DNA of 64,000 nucleotides from Mongoliimonas terrestris (GCF_001927285.1 NZ_MSIG01000008.1:124001-188000), one strand, 5' to 3'. Shown: positions 53,997-63,935, counted from the first letter of the stretch. Notes: a model not told the origin generated them from the letters alone. Program-made: numbers and translations.

Positions 53997-54608
53997 ATGA
54001 CGCGGACTCTTCACTACCTCACCCACCCGCAGGTGCGGATCGACCCGGCGGTGCCGGTGCCCCGCTGGGGCCTTTCGGACGTGGGACGGGCCCGGGTGGA
54101 GGCTTTCGTGGCGAGCGGCTGGTGCGCCGGCATCGACCGCATCCTATCCTCCGACGAGGCCAAGGCGGTGGAGACGGCCGAACTCATTGCCGCCGCCGAA
54201 GGGGTGCTGATCGAGGTGGACGGCTTCATGCACGAGAACGACCGCTCGGCGACCGGCTTCCTGCCGCCGGCGGAGTTCGAGACGGTGGCGGACCAGTTCT
54301 TCGCCAGGCCGGAGGAGAGCGTGCGCGGCTGGGAGCGGGCGGTGGACGCCCAGGCGCGCATCGTGGCGGCGGTGGAGCGCGCGCTGGCGCTACCGCACGG
54401 CCGCCGCATCCTCATGGTCGGTCACGGGGCGGTCGGGACGCTTCTCGCCTGCCACATCGCGGGCCGGCCGATCGACCGGGCGCACGACCAGCCGGCCGGC
54501 GGCGGCCACGTCTTCACCGCCGACTGGACGGCGCGGCGGCTGGTGCACCCCTGGGTGCCGATGGAGCGCGTCGTCGACGTGGAGCCGGCGGTCGCGGGCC
54601 TCGCCTGA
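53997..54608 (+). CDS. Histidine phosphatase-family protein with altered first motif
   Basis: A 203-residue protein of the phosphoglycerate mutase/SixA superfamily. The usual R-H-G motif at the N-terminus is L-T-H-P (residues 8-11), keeping the His but not the Arg. SSDEAKAVETAELIA and the second-His motif LMVGHGAVGTLL are present. Activity may be reduced or changed. It is 71 bp after the FMN reductase gene on the same strand. Confidence 0.8.
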   Translation: MTRTLHYLTHPQVRIDPAVPVPRWGLSDVGRARVEAFVASGWCAGIDRILSSDEAKAVETAELIAAAEGVLIEVDGFMHENDRSATGFLPPAEFETVADQFFARPEESVRGWERAVDAQARIVAAVERALALPHGRRILMVGHGAVGTLLACHIAGRPIDRAHDQPAGGGHVFTADWTARRLVHPWVPMERVVDVEPAVAGLA

Positions 54609-54653
54609 CCGGGCGGGCGTAGCTCTCCTGTTGGCCGGCGGCGGTGCGGCGCG

Positions 54654-55535
54654 TCAGCGCCAGGTCCCCTCCGTCCACATGCGCGTGAGCGCGGTGCGGT
54701 AGTCCGGGTAGGCGTAGACGAGGCCGAGGTCGCGCTTGGACTTGCCGTTCGCCACGCGCTTGTTCTCGCCGTAGAAGCTGCGCGCCATGGGCGAGAGTTC
54801 GGCGGCGGCGAAGTCCTGCTCCGGCGGCGGCTCGACGCCCATCAGACCGGCCGCGAAGGCCACCACGTCCTGCGGCGGCGCCGGTTCGTCGTCGGTGATG
54901 TTGAACACCCCGCCCGTGCGCGAGAAGAGGGCGGCGGCGGTGGCCGAGGCGATATCCTCCACGTGGATGCGGTTGAACACCTGGCCGGGCTTGACGAGAC
55001 GCTTGGCGCTGCCCTCGGCGAGGTTCACGAAGCCGTTGCGGCCGGGCCCGTAGATGCCGGAGAGCCGCAGGATGGCGGTCGGCACGCCGGTCTCGGCCCC
55101 GTAGGCGGTCCAGGCCTCCTCGGCGGCGACCCGGGCGAGGGAGCGCGCGCTCTTCGGCTTCAGGCGCGCGCGCTCGTCCACCCAGGCGCCGCCGTGGTCG
55201 CCGTAGACGCCGACGGTGGAGAGATAGGCGACCGCCATCGGCTTGCGGCCCACCATCAGGTCGGCGCCGTGCCACTTCAGGACCGGGTCGTTGGTGCCGG
55301 CGCCCGCTTCGGACGGCGCGATGGACTGCAAGACGAAGGTCGCCTCGCGGAGCGCCGCCCCGACGCCCTCGCCCGGCCGCGTGCCGTCGAACAGGACGGC
55401 CTCGATGCCTTCGGCGCGCAGGGCGTCGGCCTTCTCGGGCGAGCGCGTGGTGCCGCCGACGGCGCTGAACCGGCCGCGGTTCCGGCGCACGAAGGCGAGG
55501 GCCGAATAGCCGAGGCCGAAGACGAACAGGCGCAT
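54654..55535 (-). CDS. NAD-dependent epimerase/dehydratase-family protein (extended SDR)
   Basis: A 293-residue protein. The N-terminus MRLFVFGLGYSALAFVRR gives a GxGxxx-type Rossmann motif, and YLSTVGVYGDHGGAWVDE plus RLSGIYGPGRN are typical of atypical extended SDRs resembling YeeZ. The canonical Y-x-x-x-K is not obvious. GGAAGGA precedes ATG 55535. Substrate unknown. It diverges from hslV. Confidence 0.85.
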   Translation of the reverse strand: MRLFVFGLGYSALAFVRRNRGRFSAVGGTTRSPEKADALRAEGIEAVLFDGTRPGEGVGAALREATFVLQSIAPSEAGAGTNDPVLKWHGADLMVGRKPMAVAYLSTVGVYGDHGGAWVDERARLKPKSARSLARVAAEEAWTAYGAETGVPTAILRLSGIYGPGRNGFVNLAEGSAKRLVKPGQVFNRIHVEDIASATAAALFSRTGGVFNITDDEPAPPQDVVAFAAGLMGVEPPPEQDFAAAELSPMARSFYGENKRVANGKSKRDLGLVYAYPDYRTALTRMWTEGTWR

Positions 55536-55667
55536 GAACGATCCTTCCGGAGAGACGGAGAGTCCGGACGATTGCATAGACGGTCGCGGCGCATACATAA
55601 AGCGCCTGACGGGGGACGGCACCGGGGCTTCGGACCGGTGCGGGCCCGCCCAACCAGGAGACCATGA

Positions 55668-56231
55668 ATGTCCGACCCCAATCAGCTGCCCACCTGGCAC
55701 GGCACGACCATCGTGACCGTGCGCAAGGGCGGCACGGTCGTCGTTGCCGGCGACGGCCAGGTGAGCCTTGGCGCCACCGTGATCAAGCACACGGCGCGCA
55801 AGGTGCGCCCGCTCGGCAAGGGCGACGTGATCGCCGGCTTCGCCGGGGCCACCGCCGATGCCTTCACGCTGTTCGAGCGGCTGGAAGCCAAGCTGGAGCA
55901 GTATCCCGGCCAGTTGACCCGCGCCTGCGTGGAACTCGCCAAGGACTGGCGTACCGACCGGTACCTCCGCCGCCTGGAGGCGATGATGATCGTCGCCGAC
56001 CGGTCGACCAGCCTCGTCCTCACCGGCACCGGCGACGTGCTCGAGCCGGAGCACGGGGTGGCGGCCATCGGATCGGGTGGCAACTACGCCCTCGCCGCCG
56101 CCCGCGCCCTCGTGGACATGGACCTCGACGCGGAGACCATCGCCCGCCGGGCCATGAAGATCGCCGCCGAGATCTGCGTCTACACCAACGAGAGCGTCAC
56201 GCTGGAAAAGCTCGACGCCGCCGCCCGCTGA
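55668..56231 (+). CDS. hslV: ATP-dependent protease subunit HslV
   Basis: A 187-residue proteasome-like peptidase that forms a double hexamer capped by HslU. The catalytic Thr lies in [12 protein letters not shown]; the first 11 residues before it are a removable propeptide. AGGAG precedes the start. hslU follows after 17 bp. Confidence 0.97.
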   Translation: MSDPNQLPTWHGTTIVTVRKGGTVVVAGDGQVSLGATVIKHTARKVRPLGKGDVIAGFAGATADAFTLFERLEAKLEQYPGQLTRACVELAKDWRTDRYLRRLEAMMIVADRSTSLVLTGTGDVLEPEHGVAAIGSGGNYALAAARALVDMDLDAETIARRAMKIAAEICVYTNESVTLEKLDAAAR

Positions 56232-56248
56232 TCGCCCGAGGACAAGCC

Positions 56249-57553
56249 ATGACCGATTTTTCGCCCCGGGAGATCGTCTCGGAACTCGACCGCTACATCG
56301 TCGGCCAGAAGGATGCCAAGCGCGCTGTGGCCGTCGCGCTCCGCAACCGCTGGCGCCGCCTGCAGCTGGAGGGATCGCTGCGCGAGGAGGTGCTGCCGAA
56401 GAACATCCTGATGATCGGCCCGACCGGTGTCGGCAAGACGGAGATCTCCCGCCGGCTCGCCAAGCTCGCCAACGCGCCCTTCATCAAGGTGGAGGCCACC
56501 AAGTTCACCGAGGTCGGCTATGTCGGCCGCGACGTGGAGCAGATCGTCCGCGACCTCCTGGAAGCCTCCATCGGCCTCGTCAAGGAGAACCGCCGCAAGG
56601 ACGTGCGCGCCAAGGCGCACATGCAGGCGGAGGAGCGGGTGCTCGATGCCCTCGTCGGCGCGACCTCCAGCCCGGCGACCCGCGACAGCTTCCGCAAGAA
56701 GCTGCGCGACGGCCTGCTCGACGACAAGGAGATCGAGGTGCAGGTGGCCGCCACGGCGGGACCGGCGACCTTCGAGATTCCCGGCATGCCGGGCGGCTCC
56801 ATCGGCGTCATGAACCTCCAGGACATGATGTCCAAGATGATGGGCGGTCAGAAGAAGACCCGCCGCGTGAACGTCAAGGACAGCTACGAGATGCTGATCC
56901 AGGAGGAGAGCGACAAGCTGCTCGACCAGGACCAGATCGTCCAGGAGGCGATCTCGGTGGTGGAGAACAACGGCATCGTCTTCCTCGACGAGATCGACAA
57001 GATCTGTGCCCGCGACGGCCGGATCGGCGGCGACGTCTCCCGCGAAGGCGTGCAGCGCGACCTGCTGCCGCTAATCGAGGGCACCACGGTGTCGACCAAG
57101 TACGGGCCGGTGAAGACGGACCACATCCTCTTCATCGCCTCCGGCGCCTTCCACGTGGCCAAGCCCTCCGACCTTCTGCCGGAGCTGCAGGGCCGTCTGC
57201 CGATCCGGGTGGAGCTGCGGCCCCTGGAGCGGGACGACTTCCGGCGCATCCTCACCGAGCCGGAGGCGAGCCTCATCAAGCAGTATGTGGCCCTGATGGC
57301 GACCGAGGGCGTGACGCTTGCGTTCAAGGACGACGCCATCGACGAGATCGCGGGCGTCGCCGTGGAGGTGAACGCCACGGTGGAGAACATCGGCGCCCGC
57401 CGGCTGCAGACCGTGATGGAGCGGATCCTGGACGACATCTCGTTCAATGCGCCCGACCGGTCCGGTCAGACGGTCACCATCGACGCCGCCTTCGTCCGCG
57501 CCGCCCTTGGCGACCTCGCCAAGAACACGGACCTCAGCCGCTTCATCCTGTGA
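56249..57553 (+). CDS. hslU: ATP-dependent protease ATPase subunit HslU
   Basis: A 434-residue AAA+ unfoldase partner of HslV. Walker [10 protein letters not shown], the pore motif GYVGRDVE, Walker [10 protein letters not shown] and sensor/arginine regions near [12 protein letters not shown] are all visible, and the C-terminal DLSRFIL inserts into HslV. The order hslV-hslU is standard for this group. Confidence 0.97.
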   Translation: MTDFSPREIVSELDRYIVGQKDAKRAVAVALRNRWRRLQLEGSLREEVLPKNILMIGPTGVGKTEISRRLAKLANAPFIKVEATKFTEVGYVGRDVEQIVRDLLEASIGLVKENRRKDVRAKAHMQAEERVLDALVGATSSPATRDSFRKKLRDGLLDDKEIEVQVAATAGPATFEIPGMPGGSIGVMNLQDMMSKMMGGQKKTRRVNVKDSYEMLIQEESDKLLDQDQIVQEAISVVENNGIVFLDEIDKICARDGRIGGDVSREGVQRDLLPLIEGTTVSTKYGPVKTDHILFIASGAFHVAKPSDLLPELQGRLPIRVELRPLERDDFRRILTEPEASLIKQYVALMATEGVTLAFKDDAIDEIAGVAVEVNATVENIGARRLQTVMERILDDISFNAPDRSGQTVTIDAAFVRAALGDLAKNTDLSRFIL

Positions 57554-57600
57554 CAACGTCCGCGGCGGCGGCTATGATCGGAGACCCAAGGAGTGGACCG

Positions 57601-57906
57601 ATGATCAGGGTCGCCGCCGAGGATTTCGCCAGGGATAGCGCCGAACTCCTGAAACGGGTCGAGCGCGGCGAAGAGATATGGATCGAGAAGGACGGCCATC
57701 TGATCGCCCGGCTGACGCCTGCCAAGAGTGACCAGGCAGCGGGATCAGCCGTGGCAGAACAGGACGTGGAAGCGCTGGCTCGCTATGTGGACCCGCGCTT
57801 TCCGGCGCCGGAGGATGATCCTGTCGGCACGCTGCGCCGGCTCCGCCAGGGCGTGACGCTCAGCGGGCTCTCCTGGAAGGATCTGCGTGACGAGGGACGT
57901 CGTTGA
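57601..57906 (+). CDS. Antitoxin of a type II toxin-antitoxin pair (Phd/YefM-like)
   Basis: A 101-residue protein. IRVAAEDFARDSAELLKRVERG followed by EIWIEKDGHLIARLTP is the Phd/YefM/VapB DNA-binding fold; the C-terminal half would bind the toxin. AAGGAG lies 8 bases before ATG 57601. The stop overlaps the toxin start, as usual for such pairs. Confidence 0.88.
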   Translation: MIRVAAEDFARDSAELLKRVERGEEIWIEKDGHLIARLTPAKSDQAAGSAVAEQDVEALARYVDPRFPAPEDDPVGTLRRLRQGVTLSGLSWKDLRDEGRR

Positions 57907-58313
57907 CGATCGTGATCGACGCGTCCGTGGCGCTGACCTGGAGCTTTGGCGACGAGACAACGCCGGAAACCGAACGGCTGCTCGACCGGGTCAAGGCGGA
58001 TGGCGCCTTTGCGCCCGCCTTGTGGCGGCTGGAAGTCGGCAACGCTCTGCTGGTCGCGCGCCGACGGGGGCGGCTGACGCCGGAGGTGCTCGACGGTGAG
58101 CTTCGCTCGATCCTGGCCTTGCCGGTCGCACTCGACCATGAATCGACCGGCTCGGCCTTCTCCGTGGTCCTAGACCTCGCCACGCGCCATCGTCTGACGA
58201 TCTACGATGCGACCTATCTTGAACTCGCCCGCCGCCTTGGTCTTGCGCTCGCCACCCTGGACGCTGCGTTGAGAACCGCTGCCCTGTCCGAGGGCGTCCC
58301 CCTGTTGCCTTGA
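57903..58313 (+). CDS. VapC-type PIN-domain toxin
   Basis: A 136-residue PIN-domain ribonuclease. Acidic metal-binding residues are in IVIDASVALTW (Asp), WRLEVGNALL (Glu), YDATYLELA (Asp) and ATLDAAL (Asp). The start is a TTG that overlaps the antitoxin stop by four bases. The pair lies between hslU and the ThiF/MoeB-like gene. Confidence 0.9.
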   Translation: MTIVIDASVALTWSFGDETTPETERLLDRVKADGAFAPALWRLEVGNALLVARRRGRLTPEVLDGELRSILALPVALDHESTGSAFSVVLDLATRHRLTIYDATYLELARRLGLALATLDAALRTAALSEGVPLLP

Positions 58314-58323
58314 GGCGCATGCC

Positions 58324-59085
58324 ATGACCCTCTCCCCCGCCGAGATCGAACGCTATGCCCGCCACATCATCCTGCGCGAAGTGGGCGGGCCGGGGCAGCA
58401 GCGGCTGAAGGCCGCCCGGGTGCTGGTGGTGGGAGCAGGAGGGCTCGGAGCGCCGGCGATCCAGTATCTGGCGGCGGCGGGCGTCGGCACGCTCGGGCTC
58501 GTGGACGACGACACGGTCTCGCTCTCCAACCTGCAGCGGCAGGTGATCCACGCGACCGACACGGTGGGGCGGCCCAAGGTGGAAAGCGCGGCGGCTGCCG
58601 TGGCGGCCCTCAACCCGCACGTGGTCGTGGAGGCGCACGGCGTCCGGCTGACGGAGGCGAATGCCGGGGACCTCGTCCGCCGCTACGACGTGGTGGTGGA
58701 CGGGTCCGACAATTTCGCCACCCGCTACCTGCTCGCCGACACCTGCGCGAGCGAGCGGCGACCCCTGGTGAGCGGCGCCATCGGCACCTTCGACGGCTCG
58801 CTCACCGTGCTGATGCCCTACGCGGCCGACGCAGACGGCCGGCCGAATCCGCACTACCGCGACCTCTTCCCGGAGCCGCCGCCGGCCGGCACGGTGCCGA
58901 CCTGCGCGGAGGCGGGCGTGATCGGGGCGCTGCCCGGCATCGTCGGCTCGCTGCAAGCCATGGAGGTGATCAAGCTCGTCTGCGGCATCGGCGAGCCGCT
59001 GGTCGGCCGCCTGCTCCTCATCGACGCGCTCTCCATGCGGTTCGAAACCGTCCGCTACAAAGCCGCCCGCACCCGGGCGGCCTGA
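58324..59085 (+). CDS. ThiF/MoeB/HesA-family adenylyltransferase
   Basis: A 253-residue E1-like enzyme that adenylates the C-terminus of a ubiquitin-like sulfur carrier (MoaD or ThiS type). The nucleotide site VVGAGGLGAPAIQYLAAAGV, the Asp-containing GLVDDDTVSLSNLQRQ and the Cys in VPTCAEAGVIG are clear. The zinc-binding Cys pairs of classical MoeB are missing: the first is HYRD instead of CxxC, and the chain ends before the second. Which carrier it serves cannot be told. Confidence 0.9.
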   Translation: MTLSPAEIERYARHIILREVGGPGQQRLKAARVLVVGAGGLGAPAIQYLAAAGVGTLGLVDDDTVSLSNLQRQVIHATDTVGRPKVESAAAAVAALNPHVVVEAHGVRLTEANAGDLVRRYDVVVDGSDNFATRYLLADTCASERRPLVSGAIGTFDGSLTVLMPYAADADGRPNPHYRDLFPEPPPAGTVPTCAEAGVIGALPGIVGSLQAMEVIKLVCGIGEPLVGRLLLIDALSMRFETVRYKAARTRAA

Positions 59086-59105
59086 CCGCTCGGGGTTGGG
59101 GTTGC

Positions 59106-59735
59106 TCAGGCCCAGGCCAGGCGGACGCCGAAGGCGATCAGGAGCGAGCCGAACAGCCACTGCTGCAGCCGCTCCGCCAGCCGGTGGCCCGAGACGAAGG
59201 CACCGATCCGCAGGCCGAGGCTGGCGAACACCGCGTCGAACAGGAAGCCCGTCGCCACCAGGAGGGCGCCGAGGACGGCGAACTGCGGCGCCGTCGGCCC
59301 GGCTTCCGGGTGGACGAACTGCGGCAGGAGCACCGAGCAGAAGAGAAGCGCCTTGGGGTTCATCAGGTTGGTGAGAAGCCCCGCCCGAAAACCCGCACCG
59401 GCCATAGCGGGTGCATCGCCCGTGTTCGTCGGAAGGCCGAGCGACGGCGCGCGCAGAAGCCTGACCCCGAGCAGCACCAGGTAGGCGGCTCCGGCGTAGC
59501 GCACAGCCTCATAGGCAATGTCGGACGCCTGGATCAGGGCCGCGAGGCCGATCGCCGACAGGGCCACGTGCAAGCCGCGCGCGAGCGCGAGGCCGCCGGC
59601 CACCGAAAGCGCCGCCGCGCGACCGCGGGTCGCGGCGGTCTGCAGCACCAGGATCATGTCCGGACCGGGGACGAGATAGACGACCGCGAGGGCGGTCACG
59701 AAAAGCGGTCCTTGGTTGATCAGAAGGTCCCACAT
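59106..59735 (-). CDS. LysE-family amino acid exporter
   Basis: A 209-residue inner-membrane transporter with about six helices. The N-terminal VVYLVPGPDMILVLQTAATRG is the family signature, and NLMNPKALLFCSVLLPQF the second. It diverges from an Lrp-family regulator at 59893, a common arrangement in which the regulator controls export in response to the exported amino acid. Confidence 0.92.
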   Translation of the reverse strand: MWDLLINQGPLFVTALAVVYLVPGPDMILVLQTAATRGRAAALSVAGGLALARGLHVALSAIGLAALIQASDIAYEAVRYAGAAYLVLLGVRLLRAPSLGLPTNTGDAPAMAGAGFRAGLLTNLMNPKALLFCSVLLPQFVHPEAGPTAPQFAVLGALLVATGFLFDAVFASLGLRIGAFVSGHRLAERLQQWLFGSLLIAFGVRLAWA

Positions 59736-59892
59736 GGCGACCGTGCCTCCGGCACCGGACGAAGGAGGGGATGGGGTGTCCGGCGAGCCGCACCATAGGC
59801 GAGAGGGCCGTGGCAGGTCCTTGCGAAGTGAGCTGCCGAGCGGCAGAATGGCGCAACGAACACTAGGTCAGATAAGCGTCGGAAGCGCAATT

Positions 59893-60375
59893 ATGCCAAC
59901 ACCCGTCCTCGATGCTCTTGATCGCCGCATTCTGGCGGCGCTTCAGCGCGATGCGCGCCTTTCCAACGTCGACCTCGCGGCCGAGGTCGGGCTGTCGCCC
60001 TCGCCCTGCCTGCGGCGGGTCCGGCTTCTGGAGGAAGCGGGGGTGATCACCGCCTACAGGGCGATTCTGGACCGGGACGCGGTCGGGCTCGGGCTCACGG
60101 TGTTCGTCGGCATCAAGGTGGACCGGCACGACGACGCCCACGCCACCGCCTTCCGGGAGGCCGCCGCGGCACTGCCCGAGGTGATCTCGTGCCACCTGGT
60201 ATCGGGCGAATCGGACTTCCTGCTGCAGATCGTTCTGAAGGATCTCGCCGCCTACGAGCGGATGCTGCTCGACACGCTCTTGAAGCTGCCGCACGTCAAG
60301 GACATCCGCAGCAACTTCGTGCTCAACACGGTGAAGTCGGCCGCGCCGCTGCCGCTTGACCAACTGGCGCGTTGA
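59893..60375 (+). CDS. Lrp/AsnC-family transcriptional regulator
   Basis: A 160-residue regulator. The helix-turn-helix LDRRILAALQRDARLSNVDL with VGLSPSPCLRRVRLLEEAGV spans residues 8-50, and the RAM domain follows with VSGESDFLLQIVLKD. ATG 59893 is the family start although the frame is open upstream. It is divergent from the LysE-type exporter. Confidence 0.93.
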   Translation: MPTPVLDALDRRILAALQRDARLSNVDLAAEVGLSPSPCLRRVRLLEEAGVITAYRAILDRDAVGLGLTVFVGIKVDRHDDAHATAFREAAAALPEVISCHLVSGESDFLLQIVLKDLAAYERMLLDTLLKLPHVKDIRSNFVLNTVKSAAPLPLDQLAR

Positions 60376-60428
60376 GCGCGCCGTAACCCGTCAGAGCCCC
60401 GCCGGCGCGCCGGGCGCGTCGCCAACAC

Positions 60429-61415
60429 TCAGAGCATGGACGGCAGCACGCGGTCGGGCGGCCGGTGGCCGTCCATGAAGGTCTTGATGTTGATGATGAC
60501 CTTCTCGCCCATGTCGATGCGGCCCTCGATGGTGGCCGAGCCCATGTGCGGCAGCAGCACCACCCGGTCCGACTTCACCAGCTTGGGGTTCACCGCCGGC
60601 TCGTGCTCGAACACGTCGAGGCCGGCGCCGGCGAGTTCGCCCGCCTCCAGCATGCGGGCGAGGGCGTTCTCGTCCAGCACCTCGCCGCGGGCGGTGTTCA
60701 CCACATAGGCTTCCTTCTTCAGGAGCTTCAGGCGGCGGGCGGAGAGCAGGTGGTAGGTGCCGGGCGTGTGCGGGCAGTGGATGGAGATCACGTCCATGCG
60801 GGCGAGCATCTGGTCGAGGCTTTCCCACCAGGTGGCCTCCAGTTTCTCCTCGATCTCGTGCGGCAACCGGCGGCGGTTGTGGTAGTGGATCGACATGCCG
60901 AAGGCGAGCGCCCGGCGGGCCACTGCCTGGCCGATACGCCCCATGCCAATGATGCCGAGGCGCTTGCCCCAGATCCGGTGGCCCAGCATCCAGGTGGGCG
61001 ACCAGCCGTGCCATTCCTCGTTCTCGATCACCTTGATGCCCTGGGCGATCCGGCGCGGCACCGCCAGGATCAGCGCCATGGTCATGTCGGCGGTGTCCTC
61101 GGTGAGGACGCCCGGCGTGTTGGTGACCGTGATGCCCCGCGCGGTGGCGGTGTCCACGTCGATGTTGTCGACGCCGTTGCCGAAGTTGGCGATCAGCTTG
61201 AGGTTCGGCCCGGCCTGGCCGAGCACGCCCGCGTCGATCCGGTCGGTCACGGTCGGGACCAGCACGTCGGCGGTGCGGACGGCGTCGACGAGCTCCGCCT
61301 GGGTGAGCGGCCGGTCCTCTTGGCTGAGACGGGTCTCGAACAGCTCGCGCATGCGCGTTTCGACCACGTCCGGCAACCTGCGCGTCACCACCACCAGGGG
61401 CTTCTTTCGGGCCAT
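60429..61415 (-). CDS. D-2-hydroxyacid dehydrogenase (glyoxylate/hydroxypyruvate reductase type)
   Basis: A 328-residue NAD(P)-dependent reductase. IIGMGRIGQAVARRAL is the dinucleotide site; Arg in VNTARGEVLDENAL, Glu in AGAGLDVFEHEP and His in LLPHMGSAT form the catalytic set. A GTG one codon upstream at 61418 is also possible and has a better spacing to GGGAGG. Function is probably glyoxylate or hydroxypyruvate reduction; other 2-keto acids cannot be excluded. Confidence 0.92.
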   Translation of the reverse strand: MARKKPLVVVTRRLPDVVETRMRELFETRLSQEDRPLTQAELVDAVRTADVLVPTVTDRIDAGVLGQAGPNLKLIANFGNGVDNIDVDTATARGITVTNTPGVLTEDTADMTMALILAVPRRIAQGIKVIENEEWHGWSPTWMLGHRIWGKRLGIIGMGRIGQAVARRALAFGMSIHYHNRRRLPHEIEEKLEATWWESLDQMLARMDVISIHCPHTPGTYHLLSARRLKLLKKEAYVVNTARGEVLDENALARMLEAGELAGAGLDVFEHEPAVNPKLVKSDRVVLLPHMGSATIEGRIDMGEKVIINIKTFMDGHRPPDRVLPSML

Positions 61416-61699
61416 CACTCGACGAACCTCCCTCGCGGGGCGCGCCCGCCCGTTGGAAACGGCTGCGAAACCACTGTTGATGAAGTCTTAACCGCGGCCG
61501 GAGAAAGTGGTCGGAACCGGCGTCGTGACCGGCCTTCCACCTTCAGTCTTCGTAGCAGAAGGACGGACGAATACAAACTGCGACAACAGGCGCATGGACG
61601 GGCGAACCCGTGCGTGCGCGGCCGGACAGGACGCGGTCATCCACCGCTTCGTCCCGTCTTTGCCGCCAAGTCGCCGCATTTCAACCTTTCGTTCTGGTC

Positions 61700-62260
61700 A
61701 TGAGTAGAATGCTCCATCGCTTCCTTGCGTGCATGCGCGCCCTCGTGCCGGTCGTCGCGATCGCCGTCGGCCTGATCCCGGTGGCAGGTTCGGTCCCGCC
61801 GGTCGCCGCACAGGGCACCACCAAGGGGCCGAGCGGCCTGCCGGTGCCCCGCTTCGTCAGTCTGAAATCGGATGCGGTGAACGTCCGGCGCGGCCCGAGC
61901 CGCGAGCACGAAGTGGTCTGGCGCTATGTGCGCGCCGGCTTGCCGGTGGAGGTCACCCAGGAGTTCGACAACTGGCGGCGGATCCGCGACTTCGAGGGGG
62001 CGGAAGGCTGGGTCTTCCACAGCCTGCTGACCGGCGTGCGCACGGCGCTGGTCGCCCCCTGGGACAAGAGCGGCACCGCCATGAACCTCTACGCGGATGC
62101 CAACGAGACCGCCCGGGTCACCGCCCTGGTGGAGCCGGGCGTGCAGGCGGCGGTGCCGGAATGCACCGGCAGCTGGTGCCGCCTGAAGGGCAAGACCTTC
62201 GAGGGCTGGATCGCCCAGCAGTCGCTCTGGGGCGTCTATCCGAACGAAAGCTTCGACTAG
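61700..62260 (+). CDS. Secreted SH3-domain protein
   Basis: A 186-residue exported protein: hydrophobic signal at about residues 12-37 (ALVPVVAIAVGLIPVAG), then two bacterial SH3-like domains. FVSLKSDAVNVRRGPSREHE with NWRRIRDFEGAEGWVFHSLL is the first; MNLYADANETARVTALVEPG with WCRLKGKTFEGWIAQQSLWGVYP is the second. Such proteins bind cell wall or act as envelope accessories in Hyphomicrobiales. The start is uncertain because the ribosome site is weak. Confidence 0.85.
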   Translation: MSRMLHRFLACMRALVPVVAIAVGLIPVAGSVPPVAAQGTTKGPSGLPVPRFVSLKSDAVNVRRGPSREHEVVWRYVRAGLPVEVTQEFDNWRRIRDFEGAEGWVFHSLLTGVRTALVAPWDKSGTAMNLYADANETARVTALVEPGVQAAVPECTGSWCRLKGKTFEGWIAQQSLWGVYPNESFD

Positions 62261-62340
62261 GCCGCAGCCCGGCCATCTGGCTCGTCCAGGCGGCGAAAAA
62301 GGGTTGGTCGTTGCCGCAGGGTCGGCGGACGTCGGATCGG

Positions 62341-62880
62341 TCAGGTCCGGTCGCGCGGACGCAGGCGCACCACCACGTCGACGCGGACGATCTCCATGCC
62401 CTCCGGCGGCTCGGGAACGGACCCGATCGTCACCCCGGCGGCCGGAATGTCGAGGACGTCATTGGACCCCTCCACGAAAAAGTGGTGGTGATCGTCGACA
62501 TTGGTGTCGAAGTAGGTCTTCGTGCCCTCGATCGCGACTTCGCGCAGAAGCCCCGCCTCGGTGAACTGGTGCAGCGTGTTGTAGATGGTGGCGAGCGACA
62601 CCGGCACCCGGGCCGTCACGGCTTCGTCGTGGAGCTGCTCGGCGCTGACGTGCCGATGACCTTTGTTGAAGAGGATCTCGCCGAGCGCGACCCGTTGGCG
62701 GGTGGGCCTGAGGCCGGCGTGGCTGAGGAGATGCCGGACGCCTGCCCGCGCCGTCCCGTGGGACGCCGCGTGCAAAGGGCCGCCCTCGATCCCGACCGCG
62801 CCATGCACGACGACACCGTCGGACCCGCCGGGCGCGTGTGCATCCGGCGCGTGGGTCGATCGCGCGCGTTCGTAGGTCAT
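62341..62880 (-). CDS. irr: Iron response regulator Irr (Fur family)
   Basis: About 179 residues. The core HLLSHAGLRPTRQRVALGEI with HVSAEQLHDEAV and SLATIYNTLHQFTEAGLLRE is a Fur-type winged helix, and the dimer domain contains the haem-linked HHH motif in NVDDHHHFFVEG, diagnostic of Irr. Irr represses iron-export and haem genes when iron is low and is degraded when haem binds. The first 45 residues are an unusual extension and the true start may lie downstream. The irr / fabA divergent arrangement is conserved in Hyphomicrobiales. Confidence 0.95.
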   Translation of the reverse strand: MTYERARSTHAPDAHAPGGSDGVVVHGAVGIEGGPLHAASHGTARAGVRHLLSHAGLRPTRQRVALGEILFNKGHRHVSAEQLHDEAVTARVPVSLATIYNTLHQFTEAGLLREVAIEGTKTYFDTNVDDHHHFFVEGSNDVLDIPAAGVTIGSVPEPPEGMEIVRVDVVVRLRPRDRT

Positions 62881-63261
62881 GGTGGCCGGCGGCCGCTTTC
62901 GATCCATCGACAAATGTTCCAGCTCGCCTTCAGAAGGTTCAGCCCGCAGCCTGTGGGGACCTGCCGTCAGCCCCGTCACCGGAACCGCCCGCCGGTCGGC
63001 CACGCTCTTGAACCAGCCATCCCGCCATGACGACGCCGGTTCCGGTCCACGTCCGACCGGTCCATCACGACGCCATACGGCTTGAATAATAGGGATCCTG
63101 CCGGAGGTTCGCAAGTTTCTACCGGTGAGGATCGCCGACGGCGGCAAGGCTTTCGATGCCAGTATAGCTGTGTTAGGACTGCACGCGAAATTTGCCGGCA
63201 ACGGCTGTGGCCCCGCACGGCCGCGCGCCCTCGTCCGGCCACCAGAGGAAGACGACCCGGC
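62881..63261. other. Intergenic region between irr and fabA
   Basis: This 381-bp stretch between the divergent irr and fabA starts holds no convincing gene. It must contain both promoters, but I could not identify boxes with confidence; AT-rich pockets are near 63083-63095 and 63160-63175. Confidence 0.6.
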
Positions 63262-63786
63262 ATGGATGGGCGACAGACGAGTTTCGAATTCGAGGACCTG
63301 CTTGCCTGCGGACGCGGCGAGCTGTTCGGTGCCGGCAATGCCCAGCTGCCCTTGCCGCCCATGCTGATGTTCGACCGCATCTCCGCGATCGCCGAGACGG
63401 GCGGCGAATACGGCAAGGGTCACGTGCGCGCCACTCTGGCGATCCGGCCGGACCTCTGGTTCTTCCCTTGTCACTTCAAGGGCGACCCGGTGATGCCCGG
63501 CTGCCTCGGCCTCGACGCGCTCTGGCAGATGCTCGGCTTCTTCCTCGGCTGGCTCGGCTCGGAAGGGCGCGGTCGCGCCCTCTCGGTCGGCGAGGTGAAG
63601 TTCTCCGGCATGGTGACGCCGGACGTGAAGACCGTCGAATACGGGGTGGACCTGAAGCGCGTGCTCCGTTCCAAGCTGGTGCTCGGCATCGCCGACGGCT
63701 GGCTGAAGGCGGACGGCGAGACGATCTACAAGGCGGCCGACCTGCGGGTCGGGCTGTTCAAGACCGAGCCCGCCGTCGGCGGCTGA
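63262..63786 (+). CDS. fabA: 3-hydroxydecanoyl-ACP dehydratase/isomerase
   Basis: A 174-residue enzyme that introduces the cis double bond of unsaturated fatty acids. Catalytic His71 in [18 protein letters not shown] and Asp85 in [10 protein letters not shown] are present. AGAGGAAGA precedes ATG 63262. fabB follows on the same strand. Confidence 0.97.
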   Translation: MDGRQTSFEFEDLLACGRGELFGAGNAQLPLPPMLMFDRISAIAETGGEYGKGHVRATLAIRPDLWFFPCHFKGDPVMPGCLGLDALWQMLGFFLGWLGSEGRGRALSVGEVKFSGMVTPDVKTVEYGVDLKRVLRSKLVLGIADGWLKADGETIYKAADLRVGLFKTEPAVGG

Positions 63787-63935
63787 GCGCGCGGCAGGAA
63801 ACCCGCCCGATCGGGGCCGCTGCCGCCCGGCACGGCCGCCGCCGGGCCGCCGGCCTTCGGGGCCGTTCATCCGCGGTCGGCGTCCGATCCGGTCGCCACC
63901 GCCCGTCGTCTGGTCGAAGAGGATAAGTGACTGTC

